IMG/VR virus record: IMGVR_UViG_3300037504_001427
Coordinates: 1-64,000 of that record
Source: a virus
Reading direction: 5' to 3' (one strand)
DNA: 64,000 nt
Each line of letters opens with the position of its first letter. Position 1 is the first letter of the stretch. Under the pieces are notes generated by a model, which searched no databases, was not told the origin of the DNA, and saw nothing but the letters and a program-made list of their open reading frames with translations. The translations under genes and the position numbers were made by a program. Positions 46,250 to 55,527 of this stretch are shown here, piece by piece.

Positions 46250-47326
46250 ATGTACAATCAGGCGCACATGGCAGCCCAAGCAAACTTGGTGCAAGCCTAT
46301 GCCAATTCACCGAATGGACCGTCCGGGGCCGACCGCCCAAAGATCCCGGATGGGACGTTTTGTGGGGAGATCACGGAGGTGGCCCTCCGGACCAGCGAGG
46401 ACCCCAAGAAGAGGGGTACCTATTACCTGTTGGCCGAGTTCCGGGTCCATTCGGGGTCTGATCCCACGGCCATTGGCCAGACCTACGGACACCCGCACCT
46501 GCTCGGGAACGAGATGGCCGAGAAGAACTTGGTGCACCTCGCTATCGCCCTGTTTGGGCCGGAGTGGGTGAGCAATTTCCAGCAGGTCCCCGATTTGGCC
46601 ACCGCCCTGGCCAATTATCGTGCCGAGGCCATCGGAAGGTATGTGCTGATCGAGGCCAAGCGGAGCAGCAAGAAGGTCCAGGAGGTGGGGTACCATGAGG
46701 CTTACCCCAATGTGTACTGGAAGGAAGGCCTGCAGGGACCCATCGATATCCCAGTCGTGACCTCGATATCTCCCCCCGCAATGCCGGCACCGCAGCAGCA
46801 GATGCAGCCTCCGCTGCCTCCTCAGCAGCAGATGCCTCCGCAGCAGCAGATGCAGCCTCCGCCGCCTCCTCAGCAGCAGCAGATGCAGCCGCAGATGCAG
46901 CCTCCGCCGCCTCCTCAGCAGCAGCAGCAGATGCAGCCGCAGATGCAGCCTCCGCCGCCACCGCAGCAGCAGATGCAGCCGCCGGCTCCTCCTCAGCAGC
47001 AGATGCAGCCGCCGGCTCCTCAGCAGCAGATGCAGATGCAGCCGCCGGCGCCTCCTCAACAGCAGATGCAGCCTCCGCCACCGCAGCAGCAGCAGCAGAT
47101 GCAGCCTCCGCCGCCTCAGCAGCAGATGCAGCCTCCAGCACCGCCGCAGCCACCGGCACCGCCTCAGCAGCAGATGCAGCCTCCAGCACCGCCGCAGCCA
47201 CCGGCACCGCCGCAGCAGCAGATGCAGCCGCCGGCGCCTCCTCAGCAGCAGCAGATGCAGCCGCCGGCGCCTCCTCAGCAGCAGCAGATGCAGTCTCCAG
47301 CACCACCGCCTTTTCCCGTCCCGTGA
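46250..47326 (+). CDS. Possible ssDNA-binding protein with long QMQPP repeats
   Basis: A 358-residue protein; AGGAAGGGAAAGC precedes the ATG at 46250. Residues 35-165 form a compact beta-rich domain (IPDGTFCGEITEVALRTSED, TYYLLAEFRVH, EAIGRYVLIEAKRSSKK) that looks like an OB-fold of the phage ssDNA-binding type. From 175 to the end the sequence is nearly all Gln, Pro and Met in QQQMQPPAPP repeats. The disordered tail would suit protein partners. Its position directly before the DNA polymerase, coupled by GTGA, supports a replication role; the binding function is inferred. Confidence 0.55.
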   Translation: MYNQAHMAAQANLVQAYANSPNGPSGADRPKIPDGTFCGEITEVALRTSEDPKKRGTYYLLAEFRVHSGSDPTAIGQTYGHPHLLGNEMAEKNLVHLAIALFGPEWVSNFQQVPDLATALANYRAEAIGRYVLIEAKRSSKKVQEVGYHEAYPNVYWKEGLQGPIDIPVVTSISPPAMPAPQQQMQPPLPPQQQMPPQQQMQPPPPPQQQQMQPQMQPPPPPQQQQQMQPQMQPPPPPQQQMQPPAPPQQQMQPPAPQQQMQMQPPAPPQQQMQPPPPQQQQQMQPPPPQQQMQPPAPPQPPAPPQQQMQPPAPPQPPAPPQQQMQPPAPPQQQQMQPPAPPQQQQMQSPAPPPFPVP

Positions 47327-49248
47327 CCACTATATGCGGGTTTGACACCGAGACGTATCTCATCACAGAGCGCACGCAGGCCCCTAAGCCGGTCTGCGTG
47401 ACGCTCTGCTGGGACTCTTCGCAACCGTGTATTGTCTCTACCGATGATCCGTGGCTGAGACAGTTCTTGTGGACGGATATAGTACTGGTCGGGGTCAATA
47501 TAGCTTTCGACCTTTGTGTTATGATGCGCTGGCAGCCAGATTTGATCCCCGCCTTCATTCGATTGCTGGATGAGGGGCGCATTATTGATCTTGGGATACG
47601 CGAACAGTTGCGCCACTTGGAGACTATCGGGAGGAAAGACTACCCGATGTTCGTGAGCATGGCGAGGCTTGCCGATAAATACATGGGCAAGGATCTTTCG
47701 TCCGCCAAGGAGGGAGGATGGCGTCTGCGGTACGGCACCCTCGATGGAACACCGTTTTCACAGTGGCCGCAGGCAGCGTTGGAGTATGCTTTGGAGGATG
47801 CGCGGCTATCCTTCGAGTTGTTTTTTGCTCAAGCGCAGTCGGAGAAGTATCCGACCGAGGACATCCAGGTCCGAGCGGCTGTCGTATTGGCCGTCGTGCG
47901 AATCAACGGGCTGCGGGTAGATCCTGAGGTCAATGCCCAGTATAGGGCAGACCTGGAGGAGGTTGTCGCTTCTCGTCAGGCGGCCATCGCCCACCGGACA
48001 TGGGTAGGTAAAGGAAGCCAAGAGAAACTGCGTGCCGATGTGCTTGCTGCGGTGCGCTATCAGCAGGCAACGAAGCTCGCCACACACGGCCTGGATTTCG
48101 GCCGCATAAAAGAGGCCCTTGGAGAGCGGGAGTGCCTGGTAGAACTGTCTCGCCGCGAACCAGCATTGTTTTTTGGGGCAGAGAAAACCCTGGAATTTTT
48201 GCCTCCCATAGACAAGACTCCGAAGGGGGCTATCCAGACGGGAAAGGAACAACTGGAGAGACTGTACGATGTGGTGCCCGAGTTCAGGTCCTTGGTCGAA
48301 TTGGAACACGCAGAGAAGATGCTTTCTACATATGTAAAACCTTACGCAAAACCCGAGGTTCATTCGACGTTCATACCGATGGTCACCACAGGCCGGACCT
48401 CCTCTACCAAGCCCAACATACAAAACATCCCCGACCATTATCGAGGCCAGTTCATTCCACGGGATGGGTATTTGTATGGCACTGTCGATTATTCCGCTGT
48501 GGAGTTACGCACGCTTGCCGCAACCATCCGTACATGGTTTCCGGATATTCCATGCAAACTCGGGGAGATGCTGGACCGACCAGCGGATGATGCGCACTGT
48601 TATGTTGCGTCTTTCCTTGCAGGCATCCCATACGAAGAGATCCTTCAGAATAAAAAGCAAGAGCCCTATAAGAAGTACCGCCAGGGAGCAAAAGCTACCA
48701 ACTTTGGAAAACCCGGAGGTCTCGGCCATAAAGCGTTTATGCGCTACGCCTCTGATTCGTATGGCGTTGAGTTCACCCTTGATCAAGCGAAGCAGGCCGA
48801 CCAGGCTTGGAGGAGCGCCTTCCCAGAAATTGCAGGCCATTATCTGAAGAGAAGCGCATCTCTCACAGGGAAGTTCGGCGGAAGAGGCTTGGCTCAGAAT
48901 ATCCTTGGCAGGAAAAAAGCACAGTGCACCTTTACTGAGATCAGCAACTTCCCCTTCCAGTCCCTTGCTGCGGACGGAGTGAAGATAGCCCTGTATTGGA
49001 TCTTCCGCGAAATGGTGTTGGCCTGGTGCCGCCGCAAGTATGGTGTGAACCAGCCCGATTCTCCACTGGCGTACAGTGGCCTGGCCAATTTCGTGCACGA
49101 CGAGGTACTCATGGAACACAGGAAGGAAGAGGCCGACGAGGCGTTCTCTCGACAGCAGGAATTGATGATCGCTGGCATGGAGTGTGCTTGTGAACACAAG
49201 GTACCCATCCTTGTGGAGGGGGAACTCAGCACGAGATGGTCACACTGA
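47323..49248 (+). CDS. Family A DNA polymerase
   Basis: A 641-residue protein with GTG start overlapping the previous stop. The 3'-5' exonuclease domain opens with CGFDTETYL (residues 6-14). Motif A TVDYSAVELRTL lies near 387, the O-helix region KATNFGKPGGLG near 455 and motif C FVHDEVL near 590. Compared with E. coli Pol I it lacks the 5'-nuclease domain, as in T7-like and other phage replicases. KPNIQNIPDHYRGQF is the usual template-contact segment (NIP). Main replicase of the element. Confidence 0.96.
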   Translation: MTTICGFDTETYLITERTQAPKPVCVTLCWDSSQPCIVSTDDPWLRQFLWTDIVLVGVNIAFDLCVMMRWQPDLIPAFIRLLDEGRIIDLGIREQLRHLETIGRKDYPMFVSMARLADKYMGKDLSSAKEGGWRLRYGTLDGTPFSQWPQAALEYALEDARLSFELFFAQAQSEKYPTEDIQVRAAVVLAVVRINGLRVDPEVNAQYRADLEEVVASRQAAIAHRTWVGKGSQEKLRADVLAAVRYQQATKLATHGLDFGRIKEALGERECLVELSRREPALFFGAEKTLEFLPPIDKTPKGAIQTGKEQLERLYDVVPEFRSLVELEHAEKMLSTYVKPYAKPEVHSTFIPMVTTGRTSSTKPNIQNIPDHYRGQFIPRDGYLYGTVDYSAVELRTLAATIRTWFPDIPCKLGEMLDRPADDAHCYVASFLAGIPYEEILQNKKQEPYKKYRQGAKATNFGKPGGLGHKAFMRYASDSYGVEFTLDQAKQADQAWRSAFPEIAGHYLKRSASLTGKFGGRGLAQNILGRKKAQCTFTEISNFPFQSLAADGVKIALYWIFREMVLAWCRRKYGVNQPDSPLAYSGLANFVHDEVLMEHRKEEADEAFSRQQELMIAGMECACEHKVPILVEGELSTRWSH

Positions 49249-51044
49249 AGGCGAGAATCTACTGGGCGCAATCTAGTGGCGCGGCGCACCTTCGGGTATA
49301 TCAGACCGAAACGACTGCCGAGTTGTCCAACGAGCTGCGTCAAGTCGGCACACCGGCCAATTTTGATCATGCTACGAGCGAGTGGGATTACCCCCTCACA
49401 GCAGCGGCCGTACGCACTCTGGTGGCCATCGCCGACCGCATGGGCCTGCAGGTGGAGTGGTCAGCGGAACTGAGCTCGTTTGCTGTTGAGCAGGAGCGCC
49501 TGGAGCGGTACGAGCAGCAGGTGTTCCGCTGGATCGCACCGATGATCCAGCAGTCGAACGCCCCCTTGGAGGGCTATGTTACGCAGACCTTCGGCGGGCA
49601 GATGCCACCGATGCGACACCAACAACTCGCCTACCATTGGTCCCTGCGAACAACGGGACTGCTACTGGCCCATGACCCAGGACTGGGCAAGACCCGGTCT
49701 GCGATCGATGCTGCCGCAGGATGGTACCGCCATGGCATCATCCGCCCCATGTCCCAATTCTGGAACACCGCCACCCAGAGGTGGTGTGTGGAGGGAGGCG
49801 TCCTCGTCGTGTGCCCAAAGGCGGTGATCCGGACGTGGTCCAGCCAGGCAGCTCAATGGCAATCTATGACATCGGTGGAAATCACGGGGCCGGCGGACAG
49901 GAAGCGAAAACGCGCAGGGATGGTCTCACACATACACGCCGTCAATTATCAGAGTCTACATTCGGTGGTGGGCAATCGCTATGACGGTCTTATTATAGAC
50001 GAGTCACATCGTTGTGCCAACAAGACTAAGCAGACGGATGCCGTGCAGTCCTTGTCTTTGCCGACTAAACGACGACTGCTGCTTACTGGCTCTCCGGTTT
50101 CCAATTCTCTTGAGAGCGTCTTCTTTCAGATGCTGATCGCCGATGGCGGCAGGACGCTCGGTTGCAGCAGGGCGGCGTTTCTCAACGAGTATTTCACCGA
50201 GGAGGTGGGCAACAAAGGCAGACGCAAGCATATCCCCAAGGAGGACAGCGCGCGGCGGATAGCACAGCGGATGGCTCAGAGCACCTACTTTTTACGCAAA
50301 GAAGAGGCGATTGATCTTCCGCATAAGTTGTTTACTCCCATCTATCTGGATATGACCGTAGACCAGAGGCGGTACTATGAAGAATTGCGTAAGGAAGCCA
50401 TCACCTATATCCAGGATAAGACTGTATCAGTGCCCGAGGCGCTGAGCAAGATGCATAAGCTCCTGCAGGTCTGCCAGGGAGTGGTGCGTGAGGAGGGCGG
50501 CGAATGGCTCTCTTTCACCAACATCAAGCAGGAAACCCTCCTCGAGAGCCTCACAAACGAACTCTACGGCCGCAAGGTGGTGGTGTGGTGTCGTTTCACG
50601 CACGAAATAGACAGCCTCCTTGCCCGCCTCAGCGAGCTGGGTATCTGGGCCTTGCGGTTTGACGGACAAGTGTCGCATAAGAACCGCAACCAGATCATCA
50701 CTGCTTGGAACACAGATTCTCGGTACACCGTTTTCGTCGCCCAACTCAGCATGTCTGAGGGCATTGAACTCCTAGCGAAGGACATCGAGGTGCCGTGTTA
50801 TGACTGTGAGTATCTCGGAGTGGATTACTCCTTCGTCAATTGGCTGCAGAGCCAGGATCGGATCCATCGCATTGGGCAGCGGTACCCCTGTCACTACAAG
50901 GTTTACTTGACTTCTGACGGCATCGATCGAGGGGTCTATGAGTCGCTGAGGGCCAAGCAGCAAACCAGCGATCTGGTCTACACCACGGGCAAGGAGTACC
51001 TCTTGCAGTTGCTGCGCGGAGAAAGCACGGTCGGTAGCTTGTAG
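49236..51044 (+). CDS. SNF2-type DEAD/DEAH helicase
   Basis: A 602-residue protein. Walker A is LLAHDPGLGKTRSAID near residue 146, Walker B LIIDESHRCAN near 254, followed by LLTGSPVSN. The C-terminal half has KVVVWCRFTHEIDSLL, a FDGQVSHKNRNQII segment and QSQDRIHRIGQRYPCHYKVY, the signature of the SNF2 helicase C domain. Translocases of this type move along DNA and remodel proteins or forks. Overlaps the polymerase gene by 13 bases. N-terminal 110 residues are unassigned. Confidence 0.92.
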   Translation: MVTLKARIYWAQSSGAAHLRVYQTETTAELSNELRQVGTPANFDHATSEWDYPLTAAAVRTLVAIADRMGLQVEWSAELSSFAVEQERLERYEQQVFRWIAPMIQQSNAPLEGYVTQTFGGQMPPMRHQQLAYHWSLRTTGLLLAHDPGLGKTRSAIDAAAGWYRHGIIRPMSQFWNTATQRWCVEGGVLVVCPKAVIRTWSSQAAQWQSMTSVEITGPADRKRKRAGMVSHIHAVNYQSLHSVVGNRYDGLIIDESHRCANKTKQTDAVQSLSLPTKRRLLLTGSPVSNSLESVFFQMLIADGGRTLGCSRAAFLNEYFTEEVGNKGRRKHIPKEDSARRIAQRMAQSTYFLRKEEAIDLPHKLFTPIYLDMTVDQRRYYEELRKEAITYIQDKTVSVPEALSKMHKLLQVCQGVVREEGGEWLSFTNIKQETLLESLTNELYGRKVVVWCRFTHEIDSLLARLSELGIWALRFDGQVSHKNRNQIITAWNTDSRYTVFVAQLSMSEGIELLAKDIEVPCYDCEYLGVDYSFVNWLQSQDRIHRIGQRYPCHYKVYLTSDGIDRGVYESLRAKQQTSDLVYTTGKEYLLQLLRGESTVGSL

Positions 51045-51066
51045 TTTGGGCGGCGGGGCGTATACT
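51039..51066 (+). promoter_or_regulatory. Promoter TTGTAG-N16-TATACT
   Basis: Boxes at 51039-51044 and 51061-51066; the -35 overlaps the helicase stop codon. The next ATG is at 51076. Confidence 0.55.
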
Positions 51067-51075
51067 GCGTCCGCT

Positions 51076-52221
51076 ATGCCTACTTCCGCCCTTCCCGTCG
51101 TAGACTTCAATCGCCTGGCGGCCTTCTTGCGCCAAGCGCCGTTCGCCAACAACCCGAGATCCCCTCGTTTACCGCCTGAGCTGCGGGCCGTCTATGACGA
51201 GATCGGCTCATGGTTCTCCAGGCCCTTGACCGCCAATGACAAGCTGGACAAGCCGCCCCGTGGACGCCCGTGGCTGGTGCGAGGTATCGCGTTTATCCCC
51301 GCCCGTAATATCAGGTCGTTCTTCCGCACGAAGGCCGGAAGGTGGGATCAGGAGCGACTGGAGGACTTTGGCGTCACCAAAGAGCAGGTCCTTGCGGTCC
51401 CCGACGTGTGTCCGGGAGCGACTGAAGGGTGCGCCGCTGTGTGCTTGTCTGATGCCGGCCGGCAGGGACAGAGCGCCTCTGTCCGCGCCCAAGTGAATCG
51501 CTTGCTGTCATTCACACACAAGAGGAAGGCCTATCTTACCGTGGTGGCTATCGCTATCGCCAAGCTGCATGCCGAAGCGGCGGAGAAAGGAGCTAGGACC
51601 GGAGTGCGCCTGAATATACTGAGCGACGTGTCTTGGGAGCGAATCCCCATCGAGGTTGATCCGTATTTGGCCAAGTACCTCAATCTCGTGTTGCCCAAGC
51701 GTACGCGCCGAATCAAGGCCGGCACCTACCCCAATTTCATGGCCATGTTTCCGAAGATTCAATTCTACGATTACACCAAGATAGGGGGGAGGATGCAGGC
51801 TTTCTTGGACGGCCGCTTCCCTCCCAACTACTTTTTGACGTGGTCTTTGGCGGAAACGCGCGCCAATCGTCGGAAAGCCATGCAGGTCTTGCGCCACCCC
51901 AAGGGCGTGGTGGCCGTTGCTTTCGCTGTGCCCAGCGAACGCAAAGGGGGCCCGACTCGCCCTCTGCCGAAGGTGTTGGCGATAACAGACCGACAGCGCG
52001 GTACCCTTATTACACGCCTGGTGGTCGACGCGGACAAGCATGATGTGCGTCCGCTCGATTTGCGGACGGCCGGAGGGCCCTGCTTCGCAGGACTCCGCTT
52101 CAAGATCCCCTTGCATAAGTTGAAGGGGATGTCCACGGAACAGAAGATGGAGGCGGCTGGCGCGTTTGTTGTCGATCCTGACAAGAAGTCCATCGAGGTG
52201 ATGGACGGGAAGCGAAAATGA
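51076..52221 (+). CDS. Phage gp88-like protein
   Basis: A 381-residue protein. PDVCPGATEGCAAVCLSDAG near residue 115 and SVRAQVNRLLSFTHKRKAYL, then RLNILSDVSWERIP, recall the phage 'gene product 88' family: a CP...GC...C cysteine cluster followed by charged helices. Its biochemical role is not established. The ATG at 51076 is preferred over an upstream frame start, since the promoter ends at 51066. Coupled to the small gene downstream by ATGA. Confidence 0.7.
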   Translation: MPTSALPVVDFNRLAAFLRQAPFANNPRSPRLPPELRAVYDEIGSWFSRPLTANDKLDKPPRGRPWLVRGIAFIPARNIRSFFRTKAGRWDQERLEDFGVTKEQVLAVPDVCPGATEGCAAVCLSDAGRQGQSASVRAQVNRLLSFTHKRKAYLTVVAIAIAKLHAEAAEKGARTGVRLNILSDVSWERIPIEVDPYLAKYLNLVLPKRTRRIKAGTYPNFMAMFPKIQFYDYTKIGGRMQAFLDGRFPPNYFLTWSLAETRANRRKAMQVLRHPKGVVAVAFAVPSERKGGPTRPLPKVLAITDRQRGTLITRLVVDADKHDVRPLDLRTAGGPCFAGLRFKIPLHKLKGMSTEQKMEAAGAFVVDPDKKSIEVMDGKRK

Positions 52222-52433
52222 GCCGACGACCCACTGTTCGCGCCGATCTCGCGGAAGCTGTTGACCGCTTGGATGAACTCCTGCGGCGCGACTTCGGGCA
52301 GGTTGGCTTCGAGTACCATATCGTCGCTCTCGGACGCACGCTCGCCGCGGCCAATACTGAGCGCTGCGCGCATCGCCCCAACCATCGTATACTCCCCAAG
52401 TGCCGTGAAGCCATAGGGTTGCGACGCCAATAA
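52218..52433 (+). CDS. Small basic hypothetical protein
   Basis: A 71-residue protein starting at the ATGA overlap with the gp88-like gene. It begins MSRRPTVRADLAEAVDRLDE and ends with CREAIGLRRQ. Two Cys occur in the second half. Unrecognised; too short for a reliable call. Confidence 0.6.
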   Translation: MSRRPTVRADLAEAVDRLDELLRRDFGQVGFEYHIVALGRTLAAANTERCAHRPNHRILPKCREAIGLRRQ

Positions 52434-52461
52434 TCGAGTGTCGCACAGGGGTCCCGCAGGC

Positions 52462-52467
52462 TATAAT
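52462..52467 (+). promoter_or_regulatory. TATAAT -10 box
   Basis: A consensus -10 box with no clear -35 (TGTCGC at the right distance). It overlaps the 5' leader of the large gene whose ATG is at 52475, or starts at 52466 if the frame's first ATG is used. Confidence 0.45.
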
Positions 52468-54406
52468 GCACCCCATGGACAATTCTCCGCAGAATGCCGG
52501 CCTTCCGCCTCCGACCACCATGCCGCCACCCATGGGGGCCCCGCCACCACCTGGGGGCGCTCCTGCAGGGTTCGAGCGGCCTCGAGGACGCCCGAGCGGC
52601 GATCCCGACAAGGACGAAGCGCGCCTGCGGCGCCAGAAGGAACGGGAACGGCTGGGCAAGTTTGTTCCGCCTTCTGCCCGAGACCATCGATTCCTGCTCT
52701 ACGAGCGGAAGAAGGGCAAGGCCCGAGGTAAACTCGTTACCGAGGTCTTGCTCTCCGACGTGGAGGATGTACTCGGAGACGAACCGGCCCATTCTGAGAT
52801 CCTGTCGTTTCTGGCCACTCGGCTGACGGAAAAGGGCTACAATCAGGGCCACTTCGAGGCTGTGGTTGCTGACCGAAAGCGAGTCCCTGACCGCGATTAC
52901 TCTGCGTTCCCCGTGGTTGTCGGCGAGACTGAAGAGGGCTTCGACGAAGATAACTCTGACGATGATGAGGATACCTACATGCCGCCGTTCCCGTATGTTC
53001 AGCAGCCCATGCAGCAGTACCCGCCCCCACCACCACAGGACAACATGGCACTCACCCTGGTCGAGCGACTGATGGACCGGCTCGACCGGCAGCCGCAGCA
53101 GGATTCCGGCACGGGCCTGATGCAGGTTCTGCTGCAGCAACAGCAGCAGGCCGCAGAGGAGCGACGCAGGGAGGACGAGCGTCGGCGCGAGGAGGAACGC
53201 AAGGCCGAGGAGCGCCGTGAGGAACAGCGCCGTGAGGAACAGCGGTATCGGGAGGAGCAGGAGCGCAAGCGTGAGGAGGAGCGCCGCCGATCTGACCATC
53301 GGTGGATGGAGATGATGCTCGGCCTCGGCACCACCGCAATCCCAGCCGTGGCGGAACTCTTCAAGCCGAAGAGCAACGAGATGCTGCCGTTCCTGGTGGA
53401 TGTGATCAAATCCCACAACGCTCGGGACAACAGCACGACGGCCTTGGAGGTCATGCAGCAGAGCGCCAAGGAGCAGGTGTCCCTCCAGGGCGAGATGATG
53501 CGGTCCATGGTGGCCTCGCAGTCCGAGGCACAGTCGGGTGTTCTCAAGGCCATTTTGCCCCTGATGGCACAGACCTTCCAGGATCTGTCCACTGTCAAGG
53601 AAGAGGAAGGCGACACGATCAGTCGCGTCCTCAAATTCGCCAACAAGATGCAGCCTATGCTCGAGCGCATGCTCAAGCCGCAGGCGACACCTATGCCGCA
53701 AACGCCGGCCCTTGCCCTTCCGCACCAGCAGCAGACGCAGTCGGCGGAGGAGACGGAAAGCGAAGGCGAGGGTGAGACTGAGGAGGCGGTGACCGAAGAC
53801 AGCCAGGCCCTCATCAGCCAGGTGCTTTATATCACAAAGGACCTGCAGCAGAATGCAGTCGGAGTGGATGAGGCTGTGCCCAAGGTCATGGAGGCGGCCA
53901 ATCTGATTCCGCAGGACATGCGGCCCGCCATTGCCGTCGGTGATACCCAAGCACTGCTCCAAGCCGCATGGCCAGTCATCGAGGAAGATACAGTACTCCG
54001 CACATGGCTGACGGGCAGTGCCGATGTGGTACCCTATCTGGAATTCTGTCTGCAGGCCGTGCAGAAGATCTATCGTTCCGAGTGGTCGGAGAAGGTTCCG
54101 CAGACGTGGCTGGTCGACCACATCAAGCACCTCCTGGCCCAAGAGAAGGAACCGTGGGTCAAGGATTCGGCACAGCAGCCGCATCTGGAGAACACGCTCG
54201 CTGCTCTCCGCGGAGGGCCGATCAAGGAGCAGCCGCAGACGACAGAGGACCAAGCGCCGGCGGACCAACCCCCGGCGGCCCAAGCGCCGGCGAGGAAGCG
54301 CAAGTCCCCACCGCCGGCTCCTCCGGAGCAAGACGACGAGGCCACCCAAGACCAAAACCAAGATCAAGACCAAGGCCAGAACCAGACCGCGGGCTCGTCG
54401 CAGTGA
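52466..54406 (+). CDS. Large charged coiled-coil protein
   Basis: A 646-residue protein. The first ATG (52466) falls inside a TATAAT box, so the ATG at 52475 (MDNSPQNAGLPPPTTMPPP) may be the real start. A disordered proline-rich N-terminus is followed by a basic-acidic domain (DRDYSAFPVVVGETEEG). Then, at about 230-280, a long Glu/Arg helix occurs (RREDERRREEERKAEERREE). The next part is helical (MLGLGTTAIPAVAELFKPKS, MMRSMVASQSEAQSGVLKAI), and the C-terminus is Pro/Gln-rich. No catalytic motif. Possibly a scaffolding or virion assembly protein; unrecognised. Confidence 0.7.
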   Translation: MHPMDNSPQNAGLPPPTTMPPPMGAPPPPGGAPAGFERPRGRPSGDPDKDEARLRRQKERERLGKFVPPSARDHRFLLYERKKGKARGKLVTEVLLSDVEDVLGDEPAHSEILSFLATRLTEKGYNQGHFEAVVADRKRVPDRDYSAFPVVVGETEEGFDEDNSDDDEDTYMPPFPYVQQPMQQYPPPPPQDNMALTLVERLMDRLDRQPQQDSGTGLMQVLLQQQQQAAEERRREDERRREEERKAEERREEQRREEQRYREEQERKREEERRRSDHRWMEMMLGLGTTAIPAVAELFKPKSNEMLPFLVDVIKSHNARDNSTTALEVMQQSAKEQVSLQGEMMRSMVASQSEAQSGVLKAILPLMAQTFQDLSTVKEEEGDTISRVLKFANKMQPMLERMLKPQATPMPQTPALALPHQQQTQSAEETESEGEGETEEAVTEDSQALISQVLYITKDLQQNAVGVDEAVPKVMEAANLIPQDMRPAIAVGDTQALLQAAWPVIEEDTVLRTWLTGSADVVPYLEFCLQAVQKIYRSEWSEKVPQTWLVDHIKHLLAQEKEPWVKDSAQQPHLENTLAALRGGPIKEQPQTTEDQAPADQPPAAQAPARKRKSPPPAPPEQDDEATQDQNQDQDQGQNQTAGSSQ

Positions 54407-54906
54407 TTATTGTGATCACCAACAAGCGAGGCTTGTTGGTACACCCTCTGCAGCAGACTTCCAGGCTGGAGATCCTTCCTCGGGCAGCACCGGGTCCGGG
54501 GGAGGATTTCGCATTGGGCCTACGTTACTTCACGGCGCCCACACACAACACACCTGACGGCTGGGCCTTCAATTTTGTGCATGGGGTATCACTACCGTTC
54601 TTGTCGGCCACACAGCCACCGCTGGAGGGGTTGAGAAAAGTCGCGGATGCCCTGCTCCAGATCGGCCCTGATGGCAAGGTCCTCGGGGAGGCGGAGCGCG
54701 TCTTCGGACTGCTGCGCAATCAAGAGCAGTCGGTAGAGCAATCGGTTTTTGACCAGGCGTGGAAGGACCTATCTCGTCTCTTCCGGCTTTATAGGCTGCT
54801 CTGCCAGCGCATTCTGGAGCAGGCCGAGGGCACGGTCCCCTTGGAGGAACCATTGAAGTATGTTCTCCGGATCGACCTTCTCACCGGCGGAGGAAGAGCA
54901 GGATGA
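54403..54906 (+). CDS. Hypothetical protein
   Basis: A 167-residue protein with GTG start overlapping the previous stop (GTGA at 54403). Its start is beta-rich (MIIVITNKRGLLVHPLQQTS), with ALGLRYFTAPTHNTPDGWAF, then a helical second half (DQAWKDLSRLFRLYRLLCQR). Its last 26 bases overlap the end of the minus-strand gene at 54881. Unrecognised. Confidence 0.65.
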   Translation: MIIVITNKRGLLVHPLQQTSRLEILPRAAPGPGEDFALGLRYFTAPTHNTPDGWAFNFVHGVSLPFLSATQPPLEGLRKVADALLQIGPDGKVLGEAERVFGLLRNQEQSVEQSVFDQAWKDLSRLFRLYRLLCQRILEQAEGTVPLEEPLKYVLRIDLLTGGGRAG

Positions 54907-55210
54907 AGCCGAGGGCTGCCGCGACACCGAGGGCAGCACCAGCGGCGGATCCGCCAGCCTCGATGTAGTTGACCTCGGAGAAGTCCTCCGCCAGTCCAAC
55001 TTGCTTGGGATCTTGGTTTCCCGAACGCAGGATCAGGTCTGCGGGACGCCCACCGAGCGAGGAGTCTTCTCTCCGGTGCGCCCCCGCCCGGAGTTTCTGC
55101 ATCGAACGCAGCGTCTGCGTATGGACGGCGCCGCCGCTTCGGATGCCGTTGTTGATCTCTTCCAGCGTCGCTTGGCCGAATTCCTGCGGGATGTTCCTGG
55201 TGGGGGTCAT
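54881..55210 (-). CDS. Small protein with C-terminal membrane anchor
   Basis: A 109-residue protein. A polar helical N-terminus (MTPTRNIPQEFGQATLEEIN) and a linker are followed by GGSAAGAALGVAAALGFILLFLRR, whose hydrophobic part spans a membrane with an Arg-Arg end. The architecture equals that of the proteins at 10436-18072, although it lies in the other virion-like operon. Coupled with the upstream gene by ATGA. Confidence 0.65.
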   Translation of the reverse strand: MTPTRNIPQEFGQATLEEINNGIRSGGAVHTQTLRSMQKLRAGAHRREDSSLGGRPADLILRSGNQDPKQVGLAEDFSEVNYIEAGGSAAGAALGVAAALGFILLFLRR

Positions 55211-55527
55211 TGGCTCACCTCGTATTCGGCGTCTTTGACGACGGGTTGGTCGCGTTTTTCTTGTCGCTGAGAGAATTCACTCAGGAGGACCAGCGTCATG
55301 ACTGGGCCCAGGATCTCGGAAGCCGAGGAGAGGATGTGGTGCAGCCGGAGGTCTTTGACTTCCTCTTTCTTCTCTGCGATCTTTCCCCACAGTGCCAGGC
55401 CGATGAATCCGGTCACCACCCAATAGCGTGCGGCCAAGCGCGCGAGGGGGCTACGGATAACCCCTTCTGCGCCGAGGTTGCCGAGCAGGCCGAGCAGGCG
55501 GTCCATGTTTTTGTCACTGAGGTTCAT
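55207..55527 (-). CDS. Small membrane-associated protein
   Basis: A 106-residue protein starting MNLSDKNMDRLLGLLGNLGA. Two hydrophobic stretches, WVVTGFIGLALWGKI and GPVMTLVLLSEFS, may span or dip into the membrane; the ends are charged. ATGA overlap downstream; upstream it overlaps the larger gene by 14 bases. Unrecognised. Confidence 0.65.
   Translation of the reverse strand: MNLSDKNMDRLLGLLGNLGAEGVIRSPLARLAARYWVVTGFIGLALWGKIAEKKEEVKDLRLHHILSSASEILGPVMTLVLLSEFSQRQEKRDQPVVKDAEYEVSQ

Noticed and set aside
52100-54373. A 757-residue minus-strand frame
   Set aside because: Leu/Arg-rich antisense shadow of the charged coiled-coil gene at 52466, without a ribosome site.
53968-54906. A 312-residue gene starting at 53968
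   Set aside because: The upstream part lies inside the strongly coding frame of the 52466 gene; GTG at 54403 with a GTGA overlap is the natural start.
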